Below are positions 29,079 through 39,999 of a stretch of 64,000 nt of DNA, one piece after another. The notes beneath the pieces were generated by a model, which was not told the DNA's origin, made no database searches, and worked only from the letters and a program-made list of their open reading frames with translations. Position 1 is the stretch's first letter. The number at the start of each line of letters is the position of its first letter. This DNA is from Citrus sinensis (Eukaryota > Streptophyta > Magnoliopsida > Sapindales > Rutaceae), in contig NC_068560.1 of NCBI RefSeq assembly GCF_022201045.2, positions 37,039,001 to 37,103,000 on the forward strand, in the 5' to 3' direction. A program made the translations under genes and the position numbers.

Positions 29079-31751
29079 CTACCAATAATCACCACAAGAA
29101 CATTGCCCATTTTTAAAATGGTGCAAGCACTTAGAGTCTGCCAGAAATATTTCACAGTGATGCATCTTTGAGACATATTTAGCAGTCTTGTGGCAATGCA
29201 CACACATTCTAATGTTTTTCACAATTCTTATAGTATGAGGTGCTTGAGATGAGCCAATTAAGGCAAAAGCTAATGCAAGTTTTTCACTGTGGATGCCGCT
29301 AATTTCTTCCTTCTCTTCTTCCTCAATGCAAAGGCCACTGTGACTACTGCGTGCTGTTACATTTTCTGGCACGTTTTGTAACCAAGAATACAAAAGATCT
29401 GAGTAGGATTCAGACCAACCACCTGTAACAAACGTATACACTAGATTTTTAACTTCAATCCAGCTCTGCCCAAAAGAGTTTCTCCTCGTGTTCTCTTTTT
29501 CAAGCTTTCTCACTTTTAAAGCATCCTCAGGTTTACCACATATAGCATAAATCTGTAAGATTAACCTTTGAATCAATACATCCCCTGGTTCCAAGTCAAA
29601 CAAACGTTCAATGGCAAGAACTGCTAAGTCAATATTCCCATGAATCCTGCAGGCAGTTAGCAATGCCTCCCAAATAGAGGAATCGGGTTCTATGGGCATA
29701 TCTTCAATAAACTCCATGGCTTCTTCAAGCTTACCGGAGCAACCATATAAATCGATCATAGCTGAATAATGTTCTATCATTGGTATGATTTGATAGCATT
29801 CCGTAATGCTACAGAAAACTTGCTTTCCCAGGTCCACCATTCCAGCCAGACTGTGTGCAAGGATAATACTCAAGAAAGTTCCTCTATTTGGCTTAAGTCC
29901 AAAACTCTTCATCTGATCAAAGAGATCAAGTGCAGCATGCCAAAAACCATGTAAAACATAACCACAAATCAGTGAGTTCCAGGTAATGATGTCCTTGGAT
30001 GACATTCCATCAAATATGGTCCTGGAATATACAATGTTTCCAGACTTGGCATAAGTGTCTATTAGTGAATTCATAACAGGGAGAGAAGACTCCAAACTCC
30101 TTCGCAATACACAACCATGTATCTCTTTGACCTTGTTTGATGCAACTAAATATGCACAAGCAGGTAAGACACTCAAAATTGTAACACAATTTGGATAAAA
30201 GCAGGAAGACTGCATTTTTCGAAATACCCCCAATGCGTTGTTTTTCTGTCCAAGTTGCTGGTAACCAGCAATAAGAGAGTTCCATGATGCCGTATTCCGC
30301 TTAACTTTATCATTCTTTCCCATCCTTTGAAAGAGATCCACGGCTTCATCCTCGTTTCCATTTTGTATATATCCCGAGATCAGTACATTCCATGTGATGA
30401 CATTAGGTGGTACATCAGATTCCTGCATTTTTATGAAGAGTTCATAGGCCTTACCACAATAACCAGCTTGACAATATCCAGCAATCATTGAGTTCCATGA
30501 GTAAACATCTTTGTCCTTTATCATATCAAAAACTCTCTCAGCAGCTTCTAACTCCTCACACTTGGAGTACATGTTAATTAGTGAATTCCCAACCAGTACA
30601 TCATCAGTGAAACCCATCTTAACAGCAAGGGAATGAATTTCCATCCCCATTGCTAAGGCTTTTAAATCCGTACAAGCAGAAATGGCACTTGTAATAGTAA
30701 CCCCATTTGGCATAACACCAACAAAAGACATCTCCTTGAACAAATCTAGCGCCTGACTGGTCCTCCCGTTTTGTGCAAACCCTGAAATCATACAAGTCCA
30801 AGTGAATACATCAGGAGTAATCCCCAAACTCTCCATCCTCTTCACCATTTCCATTGCAACATCACATTGCCCTAATTGGTTATAACTACGAATCAAAATA
30901 TTAAATGTTACCACGCCCAGTTTAATCTCTTCTCTGCACATCTTGTCGAACAGTCTATGAGCCTCATCATTCTCCCCAATTTGGAAATAACCTGATATCA
31001 TCGAATTCCAAGCGACACCATCCTTCTCATCCATGCTTTCAAAAAACCTCCTTGCCCAGATCAATTTCCCACATTTGACATACACAGCCAAGACTGAATT
31101 TCTGACTCGTCTAACGCAACTCATCCCCAATTTTATCACCAAAGAATGCATCAATTTTCCAGCTTCAAAATCCCCACAGTTGCCACAAGCCTGCAAAATC
31201 TTAGGAAACAAGAAATCATCAGGAAACAGGCCATCTTGTACCATCAAAAAGAAAAGCTCAACGACTTCCCTCCACCTCTGATCTCTAGAATAAGCACCGA
31301 TCATTGCCGACCACGTGTACAAGTTCCTCTCACGCATATCTTCAAACACCTCACGTGCATCATCTAAACAGCCGCATTTTGCATACACGGAAAGCAGCTT
31401 CGTTTTGACAAACACGTCTATTTCTGTGACTAAATTAAGAAAGGCGTGGAGTTTTCGAGCCAGATGAATAGAATTGGAGTCGATGCAAGCTTGGAGTAAG
31501 TTGATGTAAGTGTTGCGTCTTACCTTGGCGCCTTGTGTGGCAATGGAATCCAGAACTGTGATGGCTTCATTAAGACGTCCGTTTCCGCAGAGGAAGTCTA
31601 AATGAGTGTCTCTGAATCTTGGGTTACTTTTCTTGGTCAAAGAGCGAGTGTAGTTGTTGGAATGTGGTGAGAATCCAGATGAAGAATCTGGTTTATGTTT
31701 TTGCGGGATGATTACAGGAAGTTTTGATACAGACATGCAAGGCATCATCAA
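29079..31751 (-). CDS. DYW-class pentatricopeptide repeat protein
   Basis: Intronless 890-residue PLS-class PPR protein; the family binds organellar RNA one base per repeat and directs C-to-U editing. From about residue 80 to 710 there are tandem 31-36-residue repeats with typical phrases (YTWSAMIGAYSR, AWNSMISGYFQIGENDEAHRLF, TWNVLISGYIQNGNEDEAVDLF). E-type motifs follow (EPDSSIWEALLTACRIHGN) and then a DYW deaminase domain. His821 and Glu823 in HSEKLALAF, and Cys850 and Cys853 in CVHC, form the cytidine-deaminase zinc site, and the protein ends CGDYW. The N-terminus is serine-rich and basic, as in an organelle targeting peptide. It is close in size and domain order to Arabidopsis At1g19720, which also sits beside a jacalin lectin gene. 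The edited RNA site is unknown. Confidence 0.93.
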   Translation of the reverse strand: MMMPCMSVSKLPVIIPQKHKPDSSSGFSPHSNNYTRSLTKKSNPRFRDTHLDFLCGNGRLNEAITVLDSIATQGAKVRRNTYINLLQACIDSNSIHLARKLHAFLNLVTEIDVFVKTKLLSVYAKCGCLDDAREVFEDMRERNLYTWSAMIGAYSRDQRWREVVELFFLMVQDGLFPDDFLFPKILQACGNCGDFEAGKLMHSLVIKLGMSCVRRVRNSVLAVYVKCGKLIWARRFFESMDEKDGVAWNSMISGYFQIGENDEAHRLFDKMCREEIKLGVVTFNILIRSYNQLGQCDVAMEMVKRMESLGITPDVFTWTCMISGFAQNGRTSQALDLFKEMSFVGVMPNGVTITSAISACTDLKALAMGMEIHSLAVKMGFTDDVLVGNSLINMYSKCEELEAAERVFDMIKDKDVYSWNSMIAGYCQAGYCGKAYELFIKMQESDVPPNVITWNVLISGYIQNGNEDEAVDLFQRMGKNDKVKRNTASWNSLIAGYQQLGQKNNALGVFRKMQSSCFYPNCVTILSVLPACAYLVASNKVKEIHGCVLRRSLESSLPVMNSLIDTYAKSGNIVYSRTIFDGMSSKDIITWNSLICGYVLHGFWHAALDLFDQMKSFGLKPNRGTFLSIILAHSLAGMVDLGKQVFCSITECYQIIPMIEHYSAMIDLYGCSGKLEEAMEFIEDMPIEPDSSIWEALLTACRIHGNIDLAVLAIERLFDLEPGDVLIQRLILQIYAICGKPEDALKVRKLEKENTRRNSFGQSWIEVKNLVYTFVTGGWSESYSDLLYSWLQNVPENVTARSSHSGLCIEEEEKEEISGIHSEKLALAFALIGSSQAPHTIRIVKNIRMCVHCHKTAKYVSKMHHCEIFLADSKCLHHFKNGQCSCGDYW

Positions 31752-32310
31752 ATTCTCCGTTCTTCTTCAACTTCAAATATATTGAATTTGTACATACACT
31801 TTGGGATGAGTGGACAAATTGAATTGTACAATATGTGTGTGTGGAAGTGGAAGCCAGACACAGTGCTAACGTTTGGATGTGAGGTGTAGGTGAAAACATC
31901 TACAACTACAACCGTACGATTGTACCAGTTTCGGCGTCTTTCCGATAACAGTAATAAAGCTGACAAAACAAACACAATTATAGATAATTTGAAGTGTGGC
32001 CCAATGTCTGAGCGTGACAACAATGCTCATGGGTAAAATAATGCGTGGGCTGGCGGGTTACGGGACAGCCCAACATCTTCGGCCCATATTAATGGAGTGA
32101 CTTTTTCATTTTTCCCAGTGAGTAGGGACGGAATGACTGGTGATTGTTCTTCAAGTAACTTGCACACAAATCATTGTTGGAAAATTTACCTTAAACCTTA
32201 AGCTTTCATTGCCATACCAACGGATAATTTTTCGTTTTATCGTGTCAATGGATGATCTCTCACATCATATATCATCCTTACTTGATTACAAATACTTTTG
32301 ACAATTACCA
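31752..32310. other. PPR promoter and jacalin gene 3' flank
   Basis: Short intergenic stretch with the PPR upstream region on its left side. No TATA element is evident, as is common for PPR genes, and no other feature is seen. Confidence 0.4.
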
Positions 32311-34288
32311 TCAACGGTGCAGTTGCATATGGACACCAATGGCATTCAAGTAGCATCCACTCTTTCCATGGAACCCAACTATCTTCCCTTCAATCTTCGT
32401 CGAAGTAAAGAATGTTCCTGATTCCGCTCCAACCGGCCCATACTTGCCTTTATTCGTGAAGAACGTCAGAGATTTTATGACATTTGCACCTTCATCCCCC
32501 GTAAGCGATTCATAATAGCCACAGAAACTTGTAAGAACTTCAAGCGGATACTGAAAAATAATCTGCATCGGGTGAGTTGAATTAGAAATAATATTAACAG
32601 AAATGAAAATTTTCTAGTCTCCGAAGCACTATTAATTAGTAATTACCGTGTGAGAGCTTCCTTCGACGCCTCCTCCATGTCTAGCAGACACAACAGATAG
32701 GCCATTTCGGTCATACTCAATTTGTATAGAATATATGGCTTCTCCTTTGAACAAGAAAATTTTCTTCACACCGGAGAAGATTCCATCGTCCCAAAGCTTA
32801 CCTCCATTCCCACCCCATGGTCATGAACTAAACCAAGCGGCAGGCTCCTTTACCATTCCCGGAAAAACCTGAACGCAGACATATTTTGTATTGTATACAT
32901 TAAAATAAATATAATATGCACCAGAAAGTTCTCAGGTTCATACCTTCATTACTTACAGAATTAACTTGATACAGATGTCGGCAACGAAAAAAATAACTAA
33001 AATAATTACTCCAATTATATACTCAAGTAAGTGTAAAACATATATATAATGCGAACCTGAGAAGTTCTCCTGTCATTCTCATTCGTGTTAAATGAATCAC
33101 TGAAAGGCTGAGAAATTTTCCTGCCATTCATGTTGTTGAATGAATCGTTGAGAGGCCGAGGAATAGGTGGTTTCTCTTCTATGAAATGGGGTCCAATACT
33201 ATCAATAAAGCGTCCTTTTCTTGCCGGTAATCCTGCAATAATCCCATTGTTTGAGAAGAAAATCCCCTGCTCATCTCCAGCTCCAGACGGCCCATGCATT
33301 CTTCTGTTGGTGAGAAATGTGACAGACTTAACGACAGTAGTTGTAGTTCCCCTAAGAATCGCTGATCCAGAATAGCCACTTTTGTGAATCAAGATTTCAG
33401 GTTGGTAAATGCTGTCCTGCTTTTCTCTTGTAGTTGCCATTTCAAAGCCTCTAGATTTCTCAGGAATCTCATTGCTTACATAGTTCTGTGATGCACTACT
33501 TAAGTTAATGGGTGGATTTTGTATCAAGAGAGGCTTTAAATGCACTCCAATGGATTCCAGAAACCAACTGCTTCTGCCATGAAATCCAGCGATCATGCCA
33601 CCAGCCATCGGTAATGAGAAATGGGTTCCCTGTTGAAGACCAAAGGGTCCATATTTTCTCTTATTGCTTTCGAACACAAGTGATCGAACAAGAACTGGGC
33701 CATAGTCAATGATACCACCATAGTATCCACCAACTGAGACTAGAAATTCTTCCGGATAATTAAACTTGACCTGCAATTTTAATTGATGAACTATTGTTGC
33801 AAAACGCAGGAGCAGCATGTGAAATGGCTGTAATGCACGTGCATGCTTATAAGCCGCAAGTGGCTGGTTTTCAAAAGCAACAGCAAGCGGTTTGCCTATC
33901 ATGCTTGTTTGGAGCCGGTGGGCATATATAAAGTGAAGAATTGAAGCAGCTCCCTCGTTGTTTTCACAAGTTAAACCGAAACAGAGCAATTGAAAGAGAG
34001 AAGAAGAGGGAGAAACCGAGAGAAAAAGAGAACGAAACAAGAGCAAAGAAAAAAGGAAAAAGAGAACAAGGAGAAAAGAAAAGAGTTGAGAGTGAGGGAG
34101 AAGAAAAGGAAACAGGAAAATTAGGGGAAGTCGAGTTGAATACTCAAAGCTATATTGTGTGAATTAGTGTGTAATAGATTTTTGAAATTTAAGTACTTAA
34201 GTTATTTAATCATTTATGATTTTGTTCATATCATTTGTATAAGTTTTTCGCACAACGAATTTTAGAGTGAAACAAGATTTTTGAGTGA

Positions 34289-34320
<32 letters not shown>

Positions 34321-35509
34321 TACTGCTGCTACTACTATTACGATGTATTTCATGAAGCATTATATTTGATAGTATGATTTAGGATCATATTATGATTATA
34401 TGTATTCACAATTATAGAATTGATTAAGTTATAAGATGTGATTACCAGTCACATATGTGTACCTTTTTCCGTTAGGTGTTTTGGTTATGCATATTGAGAG
34501 TTAAATTATTTTGTTTGTGTGATATGTTAGTTCCTTAGGTATGAGAGGTTGTTATTGCTTTGCTCACACGATGATGATCTCGACATGTATGACTTTTATT
34601 TCTTCTGGGTATTATTTAGCGCAATTTGTCATGTATGCTTTGTATGATTTTACATTTGCTTATGTACTTTGATCAAAGTTATGTCATGTGATTATACATA
34701 AGCATTATTTTTATATAATTTTTTTTGTATATAAATTATATCCATTCATTGAACCGCAGGCTTATTATTTTTTCATCTATCATATTTCTCTCAAGTACCT
34801 GCAATATTTTGTGCAGTTTGAATTTTTCATCAATAAGGTTAGGCCACAATATGTATTATTGCACGACTTATATTTTGAGCATGTTTATATTCATATGTAT
34901 ATATTTAAGATGTATGTATGTATAGTGAGATATAAAATATGCATATTTGAAATATATTTTTGAAGAAGGCACTGAGCCTCTTTATATATTTGCAGTGAAG
35001 TTCTGAGGCCAATTTTATACCTATTAATGTATTCATGGATTAAATCATGTTATGAGCTTTAAACATATGCATAAAACATGTAACACAATGATTTTCCCAC
35101 AATCCACCTCCAATCCAACAAAAGGGTCGGGGCGGGTCATGTCAATGGCAAACTTCAAACATTTTAATTGTACATGAATTGGTTGCTGACCTTATTTGTT
35201 TTGAAACCGCCCCTGCCGCCATGCTTGTCAGACCAAACAGAGGAACCCTTCTTGTCGTACTCAATTAGAATAGAATCAATGCCAGCTCCATAGCTGATCA
35301 CAACTTGCCTTACGCTGCTGAAAACTCCATCGTCCCATCTCGCTCCATTTTGGCCTCCCCATGGTCCGACCGTGACGTGGTCATCCTCGACCTCGTATCT
35401 CTCATAACTCTACATGTATCACACCATGCCTATTAGTTTAGTTCTCAAACATCTTAAATGAATTTAAATTTGCAAACAAAAAGCAGAGCGTTATGTTTGT
35501 TACCATCAT
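32311..35509 (-). pseudogene. second jacalin-related lectin gene, decaying
   Basis: Paralogue of the lectin at 16976-19543 with the same exon plan. Exons are 35509-35504 (start codon), 35409-35191, 33770-33057, 32868-32647 and 32562-32311, and all splice phases are intact. Domain 1 is complete (VGPWGGQNGARW to SSWFLESIG) but its binding-loop Asp is Glu. Codons about 122-197 of the third coding exon encode only the second half of a domain, with no GPWGG half. The fourth exon has TGA at 32823-32821, where the sister gene has the glycine before PWGG. Translation would stop at about 328 residues, and the final half-domain (GCYLNAIG, Asp to Asn) would be lost. The intron after exon 2 contains a solo LTR. 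It could still yield a one-and-a-half-domain protein, so the call is between pseudogene and truncated gene. Confidence 0.85.
33829..35144 (+). mobile_element. solo LTR inside a lectin intron
   Basis: 1316-bp insert beginning TG and ending CA, flanked by the perfect 5-bp duplication ATGGC (33824-33828 and 35145-35149). It has a TATA box (TATATAAA, 33925-33932) followed by a long purine-rich leader and a (TTA)n run, and ends in a GGGCGGGTCATGTCA-like tail common in gypsy LTRs. It is unrelated in sequence to the LTR family at 10.9 and 20-27 kb. Its promoter points opposite to the lectin gene. Without it the host intron would be about 99 bp. Confidence 0.85.
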
Positions 35510-35606
35510 CGTTCAAGAGTGAGAAATGCTGCACTGAAGGGTGACTAGAGTCAGGGCATGTAATATGGAGAACTGAGCGGCAATGTTAAATGGTAGCCCC
35601 TTAGAA

Positions 35607-35615
35607 TTTTATATA
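35607..35615 (-). promoter_or_regulatory. TATA box of the second jacalin gene
   Basis: TATATAAAA on the minus strand, about 100 bp upstream of the start codon at 35509. The core promoter therefore looks intact although the coding part is damaged. Confidence 0.55.
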
Positions 35616-37392
35616 CGAAAAGTGATTCAAAATTTGAGTGGTGATCACTTATTGTTCGAGGTTCTTTAACCGACAAAAATTAGCGAACCCAATCCATTAA
35701 GAACCTCAATAAAAAGTGACTTTATTTTTGCCGAAAATGCTCTACGCTAATATGATTACCCAAGGTCCAAACGCAACCTGATCCCGATGATTATTAACTT
35801 ATTATCAACCATGGTGCTCAAAAAATCCTAATAGATTTCTTGGATTGGCATGAATCATCTTTTACTGTTTTGACGTTTTCTCTGGGTCGAGATAAAAATA
35901 TAGGCCTCGGCCCAACTCTTTGTTGGGCTCGAAGTCTGATGTTCCATTGAAGCGATTGATTTTGTCCCAAAAACGGAATAATTTGATCTCGCAGGCAACG
36001 TAATCGGCAGCAATCACGCATTACAATCACATTTCGGACCGCTAAACCCGCTCACCGACGTAAACGGAACGAAGATCTAGCGTCACGGAAGTCGATGGCA
36101 ATTTAAATTAACAAACAGAGAGACACAAACGGCAAGAACGGCGTCCCCTTGCTTTTTGGTCACTGCACATAATTAAAGGTTTTTAAGTAATTAAGAGCCG
36201 CTTTCTTAAAGAAGCCAAAAAAAAAAAGTAACTAACACGAGCCCACATATCTAATCCTCATTAAAAAAATTGGGAGAGTGGGTGCAACTTCGAGCTTTAG
36301 TTATTTATTAATAATTTTTTTTTTTTTGTCTAAAGTCTTTTTTCTTAATGAGCTTTTTACATATACGTCGATGGTTTAGTATTAACAAATAACAACAAGA
36401 GCAGTAACAATTTACTGTTATTCTTACCGTTGTTAAAATGTTAAAAGAAAGTTAGACACCTTAGAACATCTTCAAAAGAATCAATTAATCTTACTTTTTA
36501 AATATTTATTTACTTCCCTATGTGGCAAAAAAGATAGTGAAAAAATATATTATTCTTTTAAAAATTCTTCAAATAAAAATAAGTTAGTGTTATTTAATTA
36601 AATAAACATTTTTTCAAAGGAAAAATAAATGAGAATTAAAACACTTATTCCTCTTTCTTTTCAATAAAAAAGTGATAAATGTAAATTGAAGAAGAAGAAA
36701 ATCACTCTACAAAATTAAAGAGAGATAATTATTTTTATTTGAATAATCTTAATTGGAACGAATTTAATTACTGATGTGACCCTTTAAATAAATAATAAAA
36801 TCTTATTTAATTTTTTTTTAGATGCTCTGACAATAATATTTGAATGGCCTACATGAAAAAAAAAAAAAAAACCCTATGAGATGAGAGAGACTCTTGTGCA
36901 TATTGTAGTTTCTTAATTGCAAAGGTAAAGAAGAGTGCACGACTTTGTACCATGCTTCTTCTTGCCAAAACCTTTATTAATTGGTATCACTTGTCTTTTG
37001 GCAGTGGGTTTGGGTTTGTCACCCTTCTTTCTTTAAACAATTTGGTGAAAAGCCCTTGGAAAATGATGTTTAACGCTTTCATTAATTACTATTACGTGCC
37101 ATCATAAAACCACATGCGATGTCGATAAGTAACAACTCTTATGCCAATTAATATATCATTAATTTCAAATGGAAAATAATTTCTTGTGTAAAAATTTAGT
37201 TATTTTCACTAACACTAAAAAAGTTGATATGCCATCTTATAAAGATATTATTATCTAGAGTATTCTAGCTAACTTCTAATAATTATTACAAAAACTGTCA
37301 TCCATCCACCTTAAGTTTGTCATTTTATGAAAAATACCATAAAGTTTTGAATTCATTCATTTTTTATATTATAAGTTTATAATTTGTATCAA

Positions 37393-37629
37393 ACTCCTAG
37401 TCCTGATGGTTTTGGTTTAATTATTGAAGATTGTCAAGATTTAGCTGAGTTAGTTGGAGAAGTAAGATTCTCTTTTGTACGTTAATTTGCGAACATTGCT
37501 GTCCATTAAGTAGTTAGGGTGGAGGGTTTTATGTCAAGTCCTAGAGAGTGGAGAGTTGTTCCACCTTCATGGTTATGTCCAATGTCGACAATCTCTTATG
37601 ATTAATAAAATTTCCATTCATAAAAAAAA
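37393..37629 (+). mobile_element. 5'-truncated LINE fragment with RNase H tail
   Basis: 237-bp insert ending in an A-run, flanked by a 20-bp target duplication (37373-37392 and 37630-37649) matching at 19 of 20 bases. Its plus-strand translation contains EDCQDLAELVGEVRFSFV and, after a stop, SSPREWRVVPPSWLC, typical of the C-terminal RNase H-like region of plant LINE reverse transcriptase proteins. It is too short to encode anything. Confidence 0.78.
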
Positions 37630-39829
37630 AAGTTTATAATTTATATCAATCATTTATTAAAAAGACATAATCATTCATACAGAATGACAAATATAAAAAT
37701 AAATACAAATTATAATAGTAGTTATTTTGTAAACATAATTATATTGTATTGGTAGACGATTGATTTACGCATTATAAATAATAGATGAAACATTAAACAA
37801 ATTCAAAGTTCTATAGTATCTTTTATAATAATGATTATTAAGAAGTCGATTTATAATTTATTATATCCTGATATTAAATTTTAAATATAATAATAATGGT
37901 TTAAACAGGTTTTAGTAGATTATTGAGTATGCTACCAACCAATAATTGTGCGCACGCATAAACTTTATAATAGTGAGAAAGTACTTTCTAGGATATGAGG
38001 ATGCTACTTTTTTTTTTCCCCGAATGAGTGTATGACAAGAGTTTTATTTTAGGACATGGGATTCGAAATTTGCACTGCAACTAATTATATAAAGTGTTTT
38101 TTTATAACAAATATTAAGAAAATATTATATATTATAATTCTAAAATCATTCACCTCGACCGTGGTTTTGTTTGTATATGATAAAATAGTATAATATTTAT
38201 GTTTTTGATATATATATTATATATATTATTTATTTTACATTCAAATTTAGTAATATGTTTTTAGTTTTTAAAATTTAAAAAATAACTTAATACTTATTTT
38301 AAGGGATTCAAATAAAACATAAACTACTACTTAGATATAGATATTTAAATTATTCAAAATTTATAACAATTATGCTCTATTTAAATTTCAGATTGAAAAA
38401 ATAAAAAATAAAAGGAAATCCCCCTTAGTGTGGAAAGCAAGAAAAGTTGTTGGCTTATCTCCGAAACGATTTCATCCATAAGTTCTTGCCGTGTGATTCC
38501 ATAAGTGACACTTTCACGTGTGCTTGGATGGGATGGCCAATCCCCAATCATAATCTTCCACTTGTTGAGCCATTGCCACTATTATTTTTATTTTTCATTT
38601 ATTAAGCTATAAGAGTCCACCGGTTCTTCATTCATGCCATAGCGTATTTTATATTTGTGCATGGCGCCGATGGTTCTCCGCAAAGCACCAAAATCCACCT
38701 GCCAAAGATGATAATGCATTTAATGAACTAAAAAATAGAAAAAGGGGAAAGGAAGAGCAACAAAATGGAACTTAATTAATTATAGACATATCACATGGTT
38801 ACCAACGATCCATACACAAGTGCGCGAGACGATACAAAGGCCGCAGAGGATAGCGTTCTGTCGGTCATCGGACCCATTTCATTTTCGTTATCGCAAATTA
38901 TTCGCAATCATAGTTCAAAAAAATTTAAGGGGAAGCAAGATTTGATGTGAGATGTGGGTGCCATGCCAGCCAGGCGAAGTTTCATTTGCAATCTCGTGGG
39001 GCCCTCATTAGGCCCACTATTTGTTAAAGCATGCAACGTAACCCTTGGCTTGGCTCCACTGTCATCTTCACCCTAGCTTTCTAAAGCTATTCACACACCG
39101 GTCTATTGTATACCACTAATATGCCGATGAAATAATATTAATCATGGCTGTTTTTGACAAATGTTATTGATAACAACTTCGTGCCAGCCAACGACGGATT
39201 TTGATATTTTTATCACCGACAGATTTTTCATGTGATATATGAAGACATAAAACAAACAGCGTGAGTGTGACTGCAGAAAAAAAAATTATTTTATGCCAAG
39301 TTTACCATCGTTGTCCACAACGCAAGTCTTCTTCTCCCATGTGGTCATTTTTTTTTTTTACAGCAATAATTCAAAACATACCAAAATATAAAGGGGCCGG
39401 CTTGCTCCATAGTAGTGCATTCACATCAATAACTTATTTTTCTATTGGTTATAAGACTATACTCTATGCTAAAATAATTCTACCGTAACTAATGTAAAAT
39501 GAATAATAAAAAAAAAAATATACTTCCTAAAACAAACAATAAATTATGGTATAAAAAATTCCAACGTGTTGCGGTCGCAACCTGCTTTAAGTGAAAATCC
39601 ACGTGTTCAGGTTAAAACTTTAAAAAATTCAAACAAAGTTGTTCAAATTCAAAATTTTTTGTTTTTCTAGCCTCAGATAAGAAAGATTAATAAAATAAAG
39701 CAATCAATCATTCGGGAAAGTGCAATTACATTACTATAATTAATTATTATAATCGTAAAATAAATCCAAATTCAATGAGCTTTCATCCTCTCTTTGATCA
39801 CTTTAATAATTGAACACAGACATGGGCTC

Positions 39830-39838
39830 TATATAAAT
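39830..39838 (+). promoter_or_regulatory. TATA box of the beta-galactosidase gene
   Basis: TATATAAAT, about 160 bp upstream of the ATG at 40000, in the expected place for a plant core promoter. Confidence 0.6.
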
Positions 39839-39999
39839 GGTGTGTGGCCAGCAGCTGTACTGATGAGTGACGGTGAACACAATCCAGTACAATGCTTGTT
39901 GTTGCTGCAGAGTTGCAGATCCAGTAACCCACAATCCACATTTCAGCTCCCTGTTTAAACTTCTCCCCCCAAATTAATTGTCACCCACCAAGCGGGAAT

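Larger units (their letters stand above)
35510..39999. other. intergenic between divergent lectin and beta-galactosidase genes
   Basis: AT-rich DNA with no supported gene apart from the LINE fragment listed separately. A MITE-like stretch around 36465-36835 has weakly matching inverted ends (AGAACATCTTCAAAAG and, inverted, AGAGCATCTAAAAAAA), but I found no target duplication. Confidence 0.45.

Noticed and set aside
33771-34046. Upstream extension of the jacalin exon 3 frame
   Set aside because: It reads through the splice acceptor into the intron and the solo LTR.
34688-34963. 91-codon frame in the lectin intron
   Set aside because: AT-rich frame inside the solo LTR, with no family similarity.
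36465-36835. Possible hAT-type MITE
   Set aside because: Ends match only weakly and no 8-bp duplication was found, so it is only mentioned in the intergenic entry.
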